Source: Methylobacterium mesophilicum
GTDB taxonomy: Bacteria; Pseudomonadota; Alphaproteobacteria; Rhizobiales; Beijerinckiaceae
DNA: 64,000 nucleotides
NCBI RefSeq assembly: GCF_022179445.1
Contig: NZ_BPQU01000004.1
Coordinates: 211,744-275,743, forward strand
Reading direction: 5' to 3'
The position numbers and the translations under genes are program-made. The notes under the pieces were generated by a model. That model was not told the DNA's origin. It worked only from the letters and a program-made list of their open reading frames with translations, and ran no database searches. Below, piece by piece: positions 46,269-55,358 of this stretch (positions within the stretch are counted from its first letter, which is position 1; each line of letters begins with the position of its first letter).

Positions 46269-47917
46269 GCCGACTATGGTGGGCGGTCGCACGGGCGCGG
46301 CGCTTCGGCCAGGCCCGGGGCGGCAACGTGGTGATCCTCGTGGCGCTCGGCAGCTCCCTCCTGATGGGCGCCGGCGCCGTGGGGATCGATCTCGGCCAGG
46401 TGTTCCAGGCTCGCCGCAAGGCGCAGGGCGCGGCCGACATCGCCGCGATGCTCGCCGCCGTCGACCCGGCCAAGGCGGACACGGTGGCGCGCCGCTCGCT
46501 GGGCGACAACGGCTACGGGACCGCGCAGGCGACGGTGGCGACCGGCGGTTACGACGCCAGCGCCCCCAACGTCGCCCCCGGTAGCCGGTTCAACCCCGGA
46601 GCGAGCCCGGCCAACGCCGTGCGGGTCGGCCTGTCGACCACGGTCCCGGTGACCTTCGGCCGGGCGATCGGGCTGCCCGGCAGCGTGCCGATCCGGGTCA
46701 CCGGCACGGCGGCCAGCGCGCAATTCGCGGCGTTCACGATCGGCTCGGGCACCGCGGGTCTGAGCGGCGGGATCGCCAACGCCGTCCTCGGGGCCCTGCT
46801 GGGGGCCAAGCTGTCGCTGGGCGTCAGCGATTACAACGCGTTGGCCAGCGCCAAGGTTGACGGCCTGCGCGTCCTCGACGCGCTGGCGGCGAGCCTCAAC
46901 CTACAGGCGGCCAACTACACCGACATCGTGAAGGCCAACGCCAGCGTCGGGCAGATCCTGATGGCGATACGGGTCGCCGCGCAGGGCAGTTCCGCTACCG
47001 TGGCGGCCCTCTCGAGCATCCTCAACGCGCTGCCGAACGCCGGCAACCTCGTGCCGGTCGGCCAGGTCGATGCGCTGGGCGACGTGGCGGCCTTGGCCCC
47101 CGGACGCGGCCTGGCAGGCCCGTCAGTGCAGGTGATGGATCTCCTGGCCGCCACAGCGTCCCTGGCCAACGGGCAGAACCAGGTGGCGATCGATCTCGGC
47201 GCCACCGTGCCGGGACTGCTCTCGACCCGGCTGACCCTGGCGATTGGTGAACGCCGCCGCAGTTCCGGCTGGGTCCGGCCGGGAAGCCCGAACGCCACGG
47301 TGAAGACCGCCCAGACCCGGCTGCTGATCGAGGCTACGGTCTCGGCCCCGCTCGGGCTCGGAACCATCTACCTGCCGGTCTATGCCGAGGTGGCGTCCGC
47401 TCAAGGGACGCTGCGCACGCTCACCTGCTCAGGGTCAGGCGGCGGACGCCAGGCCACCATCGAGGTGCAGACCGGCGTCGCGACCCTGGCGATCGCGGCG
47501 GTGAACCGCGCCTCGATCAACGGGGGCACCACAAGCCCGGACCTGTCGCAGCCGGCCGTGCTGATCGGGCTGCCGCTGATCAACATCGGCGGCCGGACGG
47601 TGACCAATATCGGCGCGACGACCCAGACGCTGACCTTCACGGAGGCCGATATCGCCAATCACACCACGCGCACGGTCTCGTCGGGTAACGTCGCCCAATC
47701 GCTGACCGGCAGCCTGCTGGGCAATCTCAGCCTCAACCTGAACGGCTTCGGGCTGACCCCGCTGCTCCAGACCTCCCTCGCCGCGACGCTCAGCCTCGCC
47801 GCCGCGCCCCTCGACCTGGTGCTCGATCAGGTTTTGCGCAGCCTCGGCGTGCGGATCGGCTACGCGGATGTCGAGATGGACGGCACCCTCTGCAGCCAGG
47901 CCGTGCTGGTGCAGTGA
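46265..47917 (+). CDS. TadG-like protein with a large extracytoplasmic domain
   Basis: The 550-residue protein begins with a Tad-type N-terminal helix, GGNVVILVALGSSLLMGAGAVGIDL, then QVFQARRKAQGAADIAAMLAA, as in TadG/TadE relatives. The remaining 450 residues are rich in Ala, Gly, Asn and Thr with beta-like repeats and no von Willebrand domain was recognised. The GTG start overlaps the tadE-like stop. The pair probably forms one functional unit at the membrane or cell surface. The function is not established. Confidence 0.8.
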   Translation: MSRLWWAVARARRFGQARGGNVVILVALGSSLLMGAGAVGIDLGQVFQARRKAQGAADIAAMLAAVDPAKADTVARRSLGDNGYGTAQATVATGGYDASAPNVAPGSRFNPGASPANAVRVGLSTTVPVTFGRAIGLPGSVPIRVTGTAASAQFAAFTIGSGTAGLSGGIANAVLGALLGAKLSLGVSDYNALASAKVDGLRVLDALAASLNLQAANYTDIVKANASVGQILMAIRVAAQGSSATVAALSSILNALPNAGNLVPVGQVDALGDVAALAPGRGLAGPSVQVMDLLAATASLANGQNQVAIDLGATVPGLLSTRLTLAIGERRRSSGWVRPGSPNATVKTAQTRLLIEATVSAPLGLGTIYLPVYAEVASAQGTLRTLTCSGSGGGRQATIEVQTGVATLAIAAVNRASINGGTTSPDLSQPAVLIGLPLINIGGRTVTNIGATTQTLTFTEADIANHTTRTVSSGNVAQSLTGSLLGNLSLNLNGFGLTPLLQTSLAATLSLAAAPLDLVLDQVLRSLGVRIGYADVEMDGTLCSQAVLVQ

Positions 47918-47920
47918 CGA

Positions 47921-48178
47921 TCAGGAGTGGCGGCGGACCGCGTAGCGGTAGCGGCGCCCCTGTTCGTCCAGCAGCTCGCTGTCCGAGCCTTCCTGCCAGA
48001 CGACCTCGTCCTCCGGCGCCTTGGCGTTCGTGAGCGTCGCCCCGCGGACGATGTCGAGGCTCAGGCCGAAGCCATAATTGGTGGCCGCGGCCTCGGTGAT
48101 CGCAGCCGAGATGTCGGCCTCGTCGGGCAGGCAGGCGAACAGCACGCCATCGGCGATCGCGAGGGTGTAGGTTTGCAC
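47921..48178 (-). CDS. Small protein of unknown function
   Basis: An 85-residue product starting at a GTG (QTYTLAIADGVLFACLPDEADI) with an acidic tail and RRYRYAVRRHS end. The middle has SAAITEAAATNYGFGLSLDI. No family was recognised. It converges with the TadG-like gene, leaving only three bases between stops. Confidence 0.55.
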   Translation of the reverse strand: MQTYTLAIADGVLFACLPDEADISAAITEAAATNYGFGLSLDIVRGATLTNAKAPEDEVVWQEGSDSELLDEQGRRYRYAVRRHS

Positions 48179-48329
48179 GGATGGGCTCCGGAGATCGAGA
48201 CGAGTGGGGGCCGGCACGCGAGCGCTCCAACTTAGGAGGCCCGCTCGGAACGAGAAGCGCGTTCTCTGAAATGCTGCATTGCAACATGGGGAGAGCGTCC
48301 CTCACCACAAGGTGCCGAGCCCTGGGCTC

Positions 48330-48587
48330 TCAGCGGGCCAGATGCGCGTTCAGGAACCGGGTGATCTCGCCGAACACCGCTTTGGTCTCCGGGGTGCCCG
48401 GGGCCGCGAGGTACTGCGCGTGCGATAGGCTCTCGAACCGTTGAAGACCGGCCTCGATCCCGGCCGCGCGCAACCCGCGATGCGTTCGCACCATGTTCGA
48501 CGGGAACAGGTGGGGCATCCCGCCGATCACGATTGCGGTCGGCAGGCCGATGCAGTCGCCGTTGATCGGGCAGAGCCGCGGATCTCT
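48330..48587 (-). pseudogene. C-terminal remnant of an alpha/beta hydrolase (esterase) gene
   Basis: A frame with no start codon of its own runs RLCPINGDCIGLPTAIVIGG, then MPHLFPSNMVRTHRGLRAAGI, then FESLSHAQYLAA and EITRFLNAHLAR. This is the last 80 or so residues of an HSL/acetyl-esterase-like alpha/beta hydrolase, including the catalytic His in LSHAQY. A stop (48588-48590) and unrelated sequence replace the rest, so the nucleophile-bearing N-terminal part is gone. The family call is from pattern recognition. Confidence 0.72.
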
Positions 48588-48715
48588 TCAGTCATGCCCG
48601 GCAGCACCGGAGCCGCAGCACATTCCGGGATCGACCGCCGCACCAGGTTGCGATGCTCACAACGACGGTGAGGGCTGCCGCAAGCCCGAGAGATCGCCTG
48701 ATCGCCCCCAAACCA

Positions 48716-49996
48716 TCACAGCGCCGCTCGGGGCAGGGAGGCCGGGCGTTCCGGCTCGACCACGACGGTGGCCGGCACGGTTCCGTCGCCGACCAGGGCA
48801 TCCGCAACGGCGTCGGGCGAGATCGCTGTCTCGCTGGTGGTCTCGCCGGGTTCGGCGGTGATCCTTGCGGTCTCGCGGCGCGGCGGGGTGTCGGCGCCGG
48901 CATGCTCGTCGGCGACCCGGGCCACCGCGTCCGCGGTGATCAGCCCGATCCCGGCCGCGTGCTCGGCCATGGCGACGCTGTCGGCGGCGAGCACGAGGCT
49001 GGAGCCCGCCCGGGCCACGGCCCCGGCGAGGCGAACGATCTCTTCCACCCGGGCGGCGTCGTTGGAGACGTTGCGGATGTAGACGGCGAGCACCCGCCCG
49101 GGATGCTCCTCGACGATCTGGGCGTAGACCTCCGGATCGTGCTGGCCGCTGTCGCCGATGAGCACGAACGGCAGGTCGCGGTAGAGCGACAGCATGTGGC
49201 GGATCAGCGCCTGCTTGTGATCGGTGGCCCGGCGCGGAAGCGGGTGCGTCCAGGACAGGCCCCATTCCCGCAGGAACAGCACCGGTCCCACCGGAATGCC
49301 GTGCCGCTGGAAGAACTCGGACAGCATCTCGTAGAGGCCCCAGGGGGCGCGGGACACGTAGAGCATCGGGTTGCCCTCGGACCCGCCGGCGCCCGCGTGC
49401 AGGGCCCGGTACAGGGCGGCGACGCCCGGAAACGCGACCCGGCTGTCGGCATCCTCCACGAACAGCCGCCAGAGCATCTTCAGCTTGTTGGCGACGCCGG
49501 TGTGCATCACCGTATCGTCGATGTCGCTGATCACCACGCAGCGGCAGCCGTCGGGCGGGATGAACACCGCGCCCTCGGCGGGAATCGGCGTCGTATCCTC
49601 CAGGACGAGGTCCACCGGGTGCCAGGCGCCGGGCTGGCCGGGCAGGTCGCGGGGGTGAAGGCGCAGGCGGAAATAGCCGTCGCGGTCGGTCTCGACCCGG
49701 GTCGCGTCCCCGCCGAACCGGGCCGTGATCGCAGCGCCCGCCACCGTGCGCCGGGCAATGCGCCGGCGCAGGTCGCGCCACTGCGCCCTGACGGAATCCG
49801 GGTCCTCTCCGGGGATACCGGGCGATTGCCGGAACACCCGGCCGATCATGAAGATCTCGTCGCGCGAGCCGTAGCCGCGATAGGGCTCGACGACGAGCCC
49901 GCCGAGGCCGGTGCCGCCGTGCCCTTGGGCGCGGCGGACCGGACGGGTTAGGACCCGCAGAGCCTTGGTGGCGCCGCGGCGGACCCGGGAAGCCAT
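48716..49996 (-). CDS. App1-like phosphatase domain protein (DUF2183)
   Basis: The 426-residue product has a beta-rich N-domain and an App1-type catalytic domain with the HAD-like motif DIDDT at 158-162, then VAFPGVAALYRALH, MLYVSRAPWGLYEML, DHKQALIRHML and LIGDSGQHDPEVYAQI. In yeast App1 this domain dephosphorylates phosphatidic acid; the bacterial substrate is unknown. The C-terminal 60 residues are low-complexity. The Met at 49996 is taken because the frame upstream reads as noise. No signal peptide is seen. Confidence 0.85.
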   Translation of the reverse strand: MASRVRRGATKALRVLTRPVRRAQGHGGTGLGGLVVEPYRGYGSRDEIFMIGRVFRQSPGIPGEDPDSVRAQWRDLRRRIARRTVAGAAITARFGGDATRVETDRDGYFRLRLHPRDLPGQPGAWHPVDLVLEDTTPIPAEGAVFIPPDGCRCVVISDIDDTVMHTGVANKLKMLWRLFVEDADSRVAFPGVAALYRALHAGAGGSEGNPMLYVSRAPWGLYEMLSEFFQRHGIPVGPVLFLREWGLSWTHPLPRRATDHKQALIRHMLSLYRDLPFVLIGDSGQHDPEVYAQIVEEHPGRVLAVYIRNVSNDAARVEEIVRLAGAVARAGSSLVLAADSVAMAEHAAGIGLITADAVARVADEHAGADTPPRRETARITAEPGETTSETAISPDAVADALVGDGTVPATVVVEPERPASLPRAAL

Positions 49997-50019
49997 GGGG
50001 CCGGTCTCCGATGAGCGGC

Positions 50020-50418
50020 TCAGGCCTGCGGCAATTCGGGGGTCAGCCCCATCGCGTCGAGGCCTTCCTCCAGGAGGTCGCCGGCATCGGGCGCGCTCAG
50101 CAACTCTTTCACGGCGCCTTCGCCGCCGGCCTCGCGCTCGCGGGCGAAGCGGACCGCCTCGCCCCACTCCTCCGGCTCCATGTCGCCGCGGCCGACATAC
50201 AGCAGGGCGAGCAGCTCGGCCCGGGCGTCGTCGTCGAGGCCCGCGATGGCGCCGCGGACCTCGGCTTCCGTGGCGTCGTCGGTGCCCGAGGTGAGCACGT
50301 CGGTGGAGCCGTCGTCGATCGGGTTCGAACCCGAATCCGGATCCGTGTTGCCCTCCTTCACCTCGATGGCGCGCAGCCGCAGAACGATGTCGGTGACGGT
50401 CTCGACGGCGATATCCAT
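50020..50418 (-). CDS. DUF3775 domain protein
   Basis: The 132-residue acidic protein has the DUF3775 core, IAGLDDDARAELLALLYVGRGDMEPEEW, in the second half and a variable Asp/Ser/Thr-rich insertion at about 25-48. The function of the family is unknown. It lies 23 bases upstream of the App1-like gene on the same strand and may be cotranscribed with it. Confidence 0.8.
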   Translation of the reverse strand: MDIAVETVTDIVLRLRAIEVKEGNTDPDSGSNPIDDGSTDVLTSGTDDATEAEVRGAIAGLDDDARAELLALLYVGRGDMEPEEWGEAVRFAREREAGGEGAVKELLSAPDAGDLLEEGLDAMGLTPELPQA

Positions 50419-50624
50419 GCGCTGGTCTCCGGACTCTAACGGGGTTGGACGTTTCCGCCCTCAAGCCGCGACAACGGGCGAGTGGCCGCCGGGTTCGCTC
50501 CGCCGAACGCGACAGGTGCGTCGCCGGCCTGGGCATGCGTGGTCCGCGCCACTTTCCGCTTGCCGGACCATAGGCTAGAGGCTGCCGAACCTTTCCAACA
50601 ACCCGAACGACAGCGGCGATAGAC

Positions 50625-52184
50625 GTGACATCTTTGAACGCCGCCGCGACGACGCCTGTCGATACCGTGGATTGTCAGTCAAACAACCTCGACAAGCCCC
50701 GGTGCCTGCCGGCGCGGGCGGCGGCGCTGCTCGGCGCCCTGGCGCTCGGCTTCACCGCAGCACCGCGTCCAGCCGAGGCTCGGGCCGCAGAGGCCAGCGC
50801 GCCGAGCTGCTACGTCACCGGGGGCGGCGGGCTGGAGATCTGCCGCGACGGGGCCGAGGCCGAGGGCGTGCTGATCGCGCCCGCGCCCTGCGCGTTCGTG
50901 CGCGGGGTCCAGATCCTGCGGCTGCCGCGCGCGGAGGCGCCGGGGCCGCTGCAGATGATCTTCCAGGGCCAGAGCCCGCTGGCGTCGCGCCGCCGGGACG
51001 AGCCCTGCCCGGAGCGGCGCGCCACCGACAGTCGCGACGGCGGGTCGCTCCGCACCGGGCGCAGCCCGGAGGCGCTGGCCACGACGCTGCCGCCTTCGGC
51101 CGACCGGTTCTCGGTCGATCTCCCCGAGGAGCGTGCGCGAGGCCGCGGCTGGTCCGAGCCGCTTCCCACCGCAGAGGGCATCGGCCCCCGCGACCCGATC
51201 GCGGTCTCGGGCCGCGATTGGGCCGGGGAAGCCTACAGCTACGTCTTCCTGCTCGGGCAGGAGCGGGTGACTGTCGGCGGCGCTCCGGACCCCGAGCCGG
51301 CGGGCCGGCGGCGCGGACGCCGCAAGTCCGAGCGGGACGAGACCGCCGACCAGCCGGCCGACATCCGGCGGCGGGTGCAGATCGCGGCCCGCACCCTCGA
51401 CTTCCAGACCTTCGAGATCCGCACGCGCAGCCCGGACGGCTACGGGCTGGCCTGGACGCCGTTCACCCCGGGCGGCCGCGGCACGCCGCCAACCCCCGCC
51501 CCGGTGGCCGACGAGGCCGGCAAGCCGATCGCCTCGTCCTGCCCGGCACCGGCCTTCGAGACCCACGGGCTCGCCGGCTCGATCAGCATCGTCGACCGCA
51601 CCTACCACTACGTCTACACGGACGTGCTGCCCGAGGATTGCGGGCTCGCCCCCGAGAAGCGCCGCACCGCGCTCTACTTGCGCACATCGCAGGACCTCTC
51701 GGCCGCGAAGGTCTGGTCGGCTGCGAAGAAACTCGCCGCGCCGCTGCCGCCCGGGAGCGTCGTGCGGGTGGCGCGCGCCAAGGGCATGCAGCGCTGGGCG
51801 GTGTCCTACAACTGCCAGCGGCCGGCCAATGCCCCGGGGGGCCCCGTGGCCGATATCTGCCTGCAATACACGCCCGACATGAACCTCGACGGGATCGGGG
51901 CGCTCACCCTCTACGCCGACCCGGTGGAAGCCGGCCGCTCGCCGGCTTATCTCGGGCTGCGCTCAGGGGGCGACGGCACCGGCCGCTACGACCGCAGCGC
52001 GCATTTCTGGATGACGGACGCGCAGGGCAACCTCGACACCCCGGCGATCTACCCGGGCAAGGCCGGACTCCTGACCTGGCTCGACCGGCTGGCGCCGACG
52101 GCCTCAGGGCGCGACGCCTCGACCCTGTACGGGCGGCCGGTCTACTGGGCGACGTGGACGGTGCGCCGGATCGGCGCGCAATAA
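50625..52184 (+). CDS. Large exported protein of unknown function
   Basis: The 519-residue product has an N-terminal hydrophobic stretch at about 30-46 (ARAAALLGALALGFTAA) followed by an Ala-rich region, like a signal peptide after a long n-region. The rest has several Cys residues (CYVTGGGGLEIC, SCPAPAFE, YNCQRPAN), RRRGRRKSERDE-type charged runs and no domain I recognise. The start is a GTG at 50625; a later start nearer the hydrophobic stretch is possible. The four or more cysteines suggest a periplasmic or surface protein. Confidence 0.6.
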   Translation: MTSLNAAATTPVDTVDCQSNNLDKPRCLPARAAALLGALALGFTAAPRPAEARAAEASAPSCYVTGGGGLEICRDGAEAEGVLIAPAPCAFVRGVQILRLPRAEAPGPLQMIFQGQSPLASRRRDEPCPERRATDSRDGGSLRTGRSPEALATTLPPSADRFSVDLPEERARGRGWSEPLPTAEGIGPRDPIAVSGRDWAGEAYSYVFLLGQERVTVGGAPDPEPAGRRRGRRKSERDETADQPADIRRRVQIAARTLDFQTFEIRTRSPDGYGLAWTPFTPGGRGTPPTPAPVADEAGKPIASSCPAPAFETHGLAGSISIVDRTYHYVYTDVLPEDCGLAPEKRRTALYLRTSQDLSAAKVWSAAKKLAAPLPPGSVVRVARAKGMQRWAVSYNCQRPANAPGGPVADICLQYTPDMNLDGIGALTLYADPVEAGRSPAYLGLRSGGDGTGRYDRSAHFWMTDAQGNLDTPAIYPGKAGLLTWLDRLAPTASGRDASTLYGRPVYWATWTVRRIGAQ

Positions 52185-52244
52185 CCCGAACGAGACGCTA
52201 TATGGGCGGCCTTCCCGCTGCCCGAGTCGTGCCTCTTGGAACCG

Positions 52245-53567
52245 ATGGACACCCATATCGACCTGTGGTTCGCCGCGAGCATCGTGGTGATCTCACTGCT
52301 GCTCTCGGCCTTCTTCGCGGGCGCCGAGACAGCCTTCACGGCCGCCTCCCGGGCGCGGATGCACGCCCTCGAACAGGCGGGCGACCCGCGGGCGGCGATC
52401 GTGAACCGCATCCTGGCGATCCGAGAGCGCTTCATCGGCGCGATGCTGATCGGCTACAACATCGTGGCGATCGGCGCCTCGGCCTTCACCACCAGCGTGC
52501 TCACCGCCCTGTTCGGCAAGAACGGCGTGATCTACGCGACCGTCGGCATGTCGGTGTTGGTCATCGTCTTCGCCGAGGTGCTGCCGAAGACGCTCGCCAT
52601 CTCCAAGCCCGACAAGGCGGCCCTCCTGATGGCGAGGCCGGTGGCCTTCGCGGTCGCCATCATGGGTCCGGCGGCGATCTCCATCGAGCATCTGGTTCGG
52701 CTGATGCTGAAGCCGTTCGGCATCACCATCGGCGAGCACCAGTCGATCCTCACCGCCTCCGAGGAGTTGCGCGGGCAGGTGGCGCTGATGCATCGGGAGG
52801 GCGGCGTCGCCAAGGCCGAGCGCGACATGCTCGGCGGCCTGCTCGACCTGTCGAACCTGTCGGTCTCGGACGTGATGGTCCACCGCACCAAGATGCGGGC
52901 GATCGACGCCGACCAGCCCTCCGAGGACATCGTCCGAGCGGTGCTGGCCTCACCCTATACCCGCATGCCCCTCTGGCGCGGCACGCTCGAGAACATCGTG
53001 GGCGTGCTCCACGCCAAGGATCTGTTGCGGGCGCTGGACGCGGCGGGTGGCGACGCCTCTGGCCTGAAGGTCGAAGCCCTGGCGCTGGAGACCTGGTTCG
53101 TGCCGGGCACCACGTCGCTGCGCGCCCAGCTCAAGGCGTTCCTCACCAAGAAGACCCACTTCGCCCTGGTGGTCGACGAGTACGGCGAGGTGATGGGCCT
53201 CGTCACCCTTGAGGACATCCTGGAGGAGATCGTGGGCGAGATCGCCGACGAGCACGATGTCACCGTCTCGGGCGTGCGACCGCAGGGCGACGGCTCGGTC
53301 AACGTCGATGGCGGCGTCCCGATCCGCGACCTCAACCGGGCGATGGACTGGAACCTGCCCGACGACGAGGCCACCACCATCGCGGGCCTGGTCATCCACG
53401 AGGCACGGACCATCCCCGACCAGGGCACGGCCTTCAACTTCCACGGCTTCCGCTTCCAGGTGATCCGGAAGTCCAAGAACCGGATCACCACCCTGCGGAT
53501 CACGCCGCTGACCGCGACCGGCATCCAGACCACCGCGCAGGCGGAGGCGCAGCGCGACCCGGTGTGA
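52245..53567 (+). CDS. CorC/HlyC-type transporter with DUF21 and CBS domains
   Basis: The 440-residue protein has a DUF21 (CNNM) membrane domain (about 1-180; FFAGAETAFTAASRARMHAL, FAEVLPKTLAI), two CBS domains (about 200-330; VMVHRTKMRAIDADQPSEDI, HFALVVDEYGEVMGLVTLED) and a CorC-HlyC C-terminal domain (SVNVDGGVPIRDLNRAM, GLVIHEARTIPDQG). Relatives export or regulate magnesium and cobalt. The ATG at 52245 is preferred to a TTG three codons before it. A perfect hairpin follows. Confidence 0.92.
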   Translation: MDTHIDLWFAASIVVISLLLSAFFAGAETAFTAASRARMHALEQAGDPRAAIVNRILAIRERFIGAMLIGYNIVAIGASAFTTSVLTALFGKNGVIYATVGMSVLVIVFAEVLPKTLAISKPDKAALLMARPVAFAVAIMGPAAISIEHLVRLMLKPFGITIGEHQSILTASEELRGQVALMHREGGVAKAERDMLGGLLDLSNLSVSDVMVHRTKMRAIDADQPSEDIVRAVLASPYTRMPLWRGTLENIVGVLHAKDLLRALDAAGGDASGLKVEALALETWFVPGTTSLRAQLKAFLTKKTHFALVVDEYGEVMGLVTLEDILEEIVGEIADEHDVTVSGVRPQGDGSVNVDGGVPIRDLNRAMDWNLPDDEATTIAGLVIHEARTIPDQGTAFNFHGFRFQVIRKSKNRITTLRITPLTATGIQTTAQAEAQRDPV

Positions 53568-53570
53568 GGT

Positions 53571-53602
53571 GACTACGATCGAAACAGGTTTCGATCGTAG
53601 TC
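53571..53602 (+). terminator. Perfect 14-bp hairpin after the CorC-like gene
   Basis: GACTACGATCGAAA (53571-53584) pairs exactly with TTTCGATCGTAGTC (53589-53602) around the loop CAGG, three bases after the stop codon. It is AT-richer than most hairpins here and is followed by TCTCC, not a T run. Confidence 0.7.
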
Positions 53603-53696
53603 TCTCCAAGGCCGACACGCGCTTTCCCTCTTCCCTCTGCGGGCTACTGGACTCACCCATCGGGCTGGGCAACACGCGGGCAGGTGAGGCGCAGGT

Positions 53697-53790
53697 CCCC
53701 TCTCCCGTGCGGGAGAGGGACAGGGTGAGGGATGCGACCTCTCCGGAAAAACCTGGTCCCTCACCCCAGCCCTCTCCCGCACGGGAGAGG
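53697..53790. repeat. Palindromic repeat (family C), short member
   Basis: CCCCTCTCCCGTGCGGGAGA at the left end faces CCCTCTCCCGCACGGGAGAG at the right end, with GGTGAGGGAT against GGTCCCTCACC inside. This shares arms with the longer repeat at 16870-17068. The gap of 308 bases between the CorC-like and aminotransferase genes is otherwise empty except for the hairpin at 53571. Confidence 0.82.
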
Positions 53791-53875
53791 CGGCGCGTCG
53801 AGCCTCGCTCAACGCGTTGTGTGAACATCGTAGCCCGTGCAGGAGAGAGGGGCGCGTGTCGCGGCCCGGCTCTCC

Positions 53876-55264
53876 TCAGCCCAGCATTGCCTCCAGCCCC
53901 TCGGCACGGATCCAGTCGCGGGTGCGGTCGAGCGCCCGGCTCAAGCGATCGAACAGCGCGTCGATCTCGTCGAAGCTGATGATCAGCGGCGGGCAGACGG
54001 CGACCCGGTCACCGGTGAGCGCCCGCACGATCAGCCCCTCGCCCTGCGCGAAGGCGACGCAGCGGGCAGCCACGCCCGCCTTCGGCTCGTACTGGCGCTT
54101 GCTGGCCTTGTCGGCGACGATCTCCAGCCCGCCGATCAGCCCGATGCCGCCGGCCTCGCCGACGATGTCGTGCTCGGCCAGCGCCGCGAGCCGGCGCTGG
54201 AAGTGCGGCGCCTTCTCGGCCGCGCCCTCGATCACCCGGTCGCGCCGGTAGATCTCGATCGCCTTCAGCGCCACCGCGGCCGCCACGGGATGGCCGGAAT
54301 AGGTGGTGCCGTGCCCGAAGGTGCCGAGCTTCTCGCTCTGGCCGATCATCGCCTCATAGAGCGGCTCGTCGATGCTGACGCCGCCGAGCGGCATGTAGGC
54401 CGACGTCAGGGCCTTGGCGAAGGAGATCGAATCAGGCCGGATCCCCAGCGCCTCGCTGCCGAACCAGGTGCCGAGCCGGCCGAAGCCGCAGATCACCTCG
54501 TCGGCGATCATCCGCACGTCGTACTTCGTCAGCACCGCCTGGACCGCCGCGAAGTAGCCGCGCGGCGGCACGATCGCTCCGCCGGCGCCCATAACCGGCT
54601 CGGCGATGAAGGCGGCCACCGTCTCGGGCCCCTCGCGCAGGATCGTCTCTTCCAGCTCGACGGCGAGCCGGGCCGAGTAGGCCTCTTCGGTCTCGCCGGG
54701 CTCGGCGCCCCGATAGAAATGCGGGCAGGACACATGCAGGAAACCGGGCAGGGGCAGGTCCCAGTCGGCATGGTTCGCGGTCAGCCCGGTCATCGAGGCG
54801 CTGGCGACGGTGACGCCGTGATAGCCCTTCTGCCGCGCGATGATTTTTTTCTTGTTCGGGCGGCCCAACGCGTTGTTGTAGTACCAGGTCAGCTTGACCT
54901 GGGTATCGTTGGCCTCGGACCCGGACGACGTAAAAAAGATCTTCGAGGTCGGGACCGGCATCAGCTCCTTCAGGGTCTCGGCCAGCTCGATCCCCGGATC
55001 GTGGCTGCGGCCGGAGAACAGGTGGGTGAAGGGCAGCCGGCCCATCTGGATCCGGGCCGCCTCGACCAGTTCCGCGTTCGAGTAGCCGAGCGCCGTGCAC
55101 CACAGCCCCGACATGCCCTCGATGTAGGATCGGCCCTCCGTGTCGTAGACGTGGACGCCGTCGCCGCGCTCCAGCACCAGCGGGCCGGTATGCCGGTGTG
55201 CCGACAGGTTGGTGTAGGGGTGGAGCAGGGTTTCGACGTCGCGGGTCGCGAGATTCGAGAGCAT
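53876..55264 (-). CDS. Class III aminotransferase (omega-amino acid--pyruvate type)
   Basis: The 462-residue PLP enzyme has YIEGMSGLWCTALGYSNAEL, FFTSSGSEANDTQVKL, KGYHGVTVASASMTGL, the Asp-containing ADEVICGFGRLG and the PLP lysine in SFAKALTSAYMPLGG. It belongs with the omega-transaminase/aspartate aminotransferase family class III group that moves amino groups from amines, beta-alanine or putrescine-like donors to pyruvate. Substrate cannot be assigned. The Met at 55264 is chosen (GAGGA 12 bases upstream); Met at 55282 is close. Confidence 0.9.
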   Translation of the reverse strand: MLSNLATRDVETLLHPYTNLSAHRHTGPLVLERGDGVHVYDTEGRSYIEGMSGLWCTALGYSNAELVEAARIQMGRLPFTHLFSGRSHDPGIELAETLKELMPVPTSKIFFTSSGSEANDTQVKLTWYYNNALGRPNKKKIIARQKGYHGVTVASASMTGLTANHADWDLPLPGFLHVSCPHFYRGAEPGETEEAYSARLAVELEETILREGPETVAAFIAEPVMGAGGAIVPPRGYFAAVQAVLTKYDVRMIADEVICGFGRLGTWFGSEALGIRPDSISFAKALTSAYMPLGGVSIDEPLYEAMIGQSEKLGTFGHGTTYSGHPVAAAVALKAIEIYRRDRVIEGAAEKAPHFQRRLAALAEHDIVGEAGGIGLIGGLEIVADKASKRQYEPKAGVAARCVAFAQGEGLIVRALTGDRVAVCPPLIISFDEIDALFDRLSRALDRTRDWIRAEGLEAMLG

Positions 55265-55358
55265 CGTTCGCACCGTCCTCATGCCCAGGGGATCCGCCAC
55301 ACTACCGACCCGATGCCCGTGCAGGTAGTCCCGCGGCCCTGCGCCCGGCCTTTGCCGG

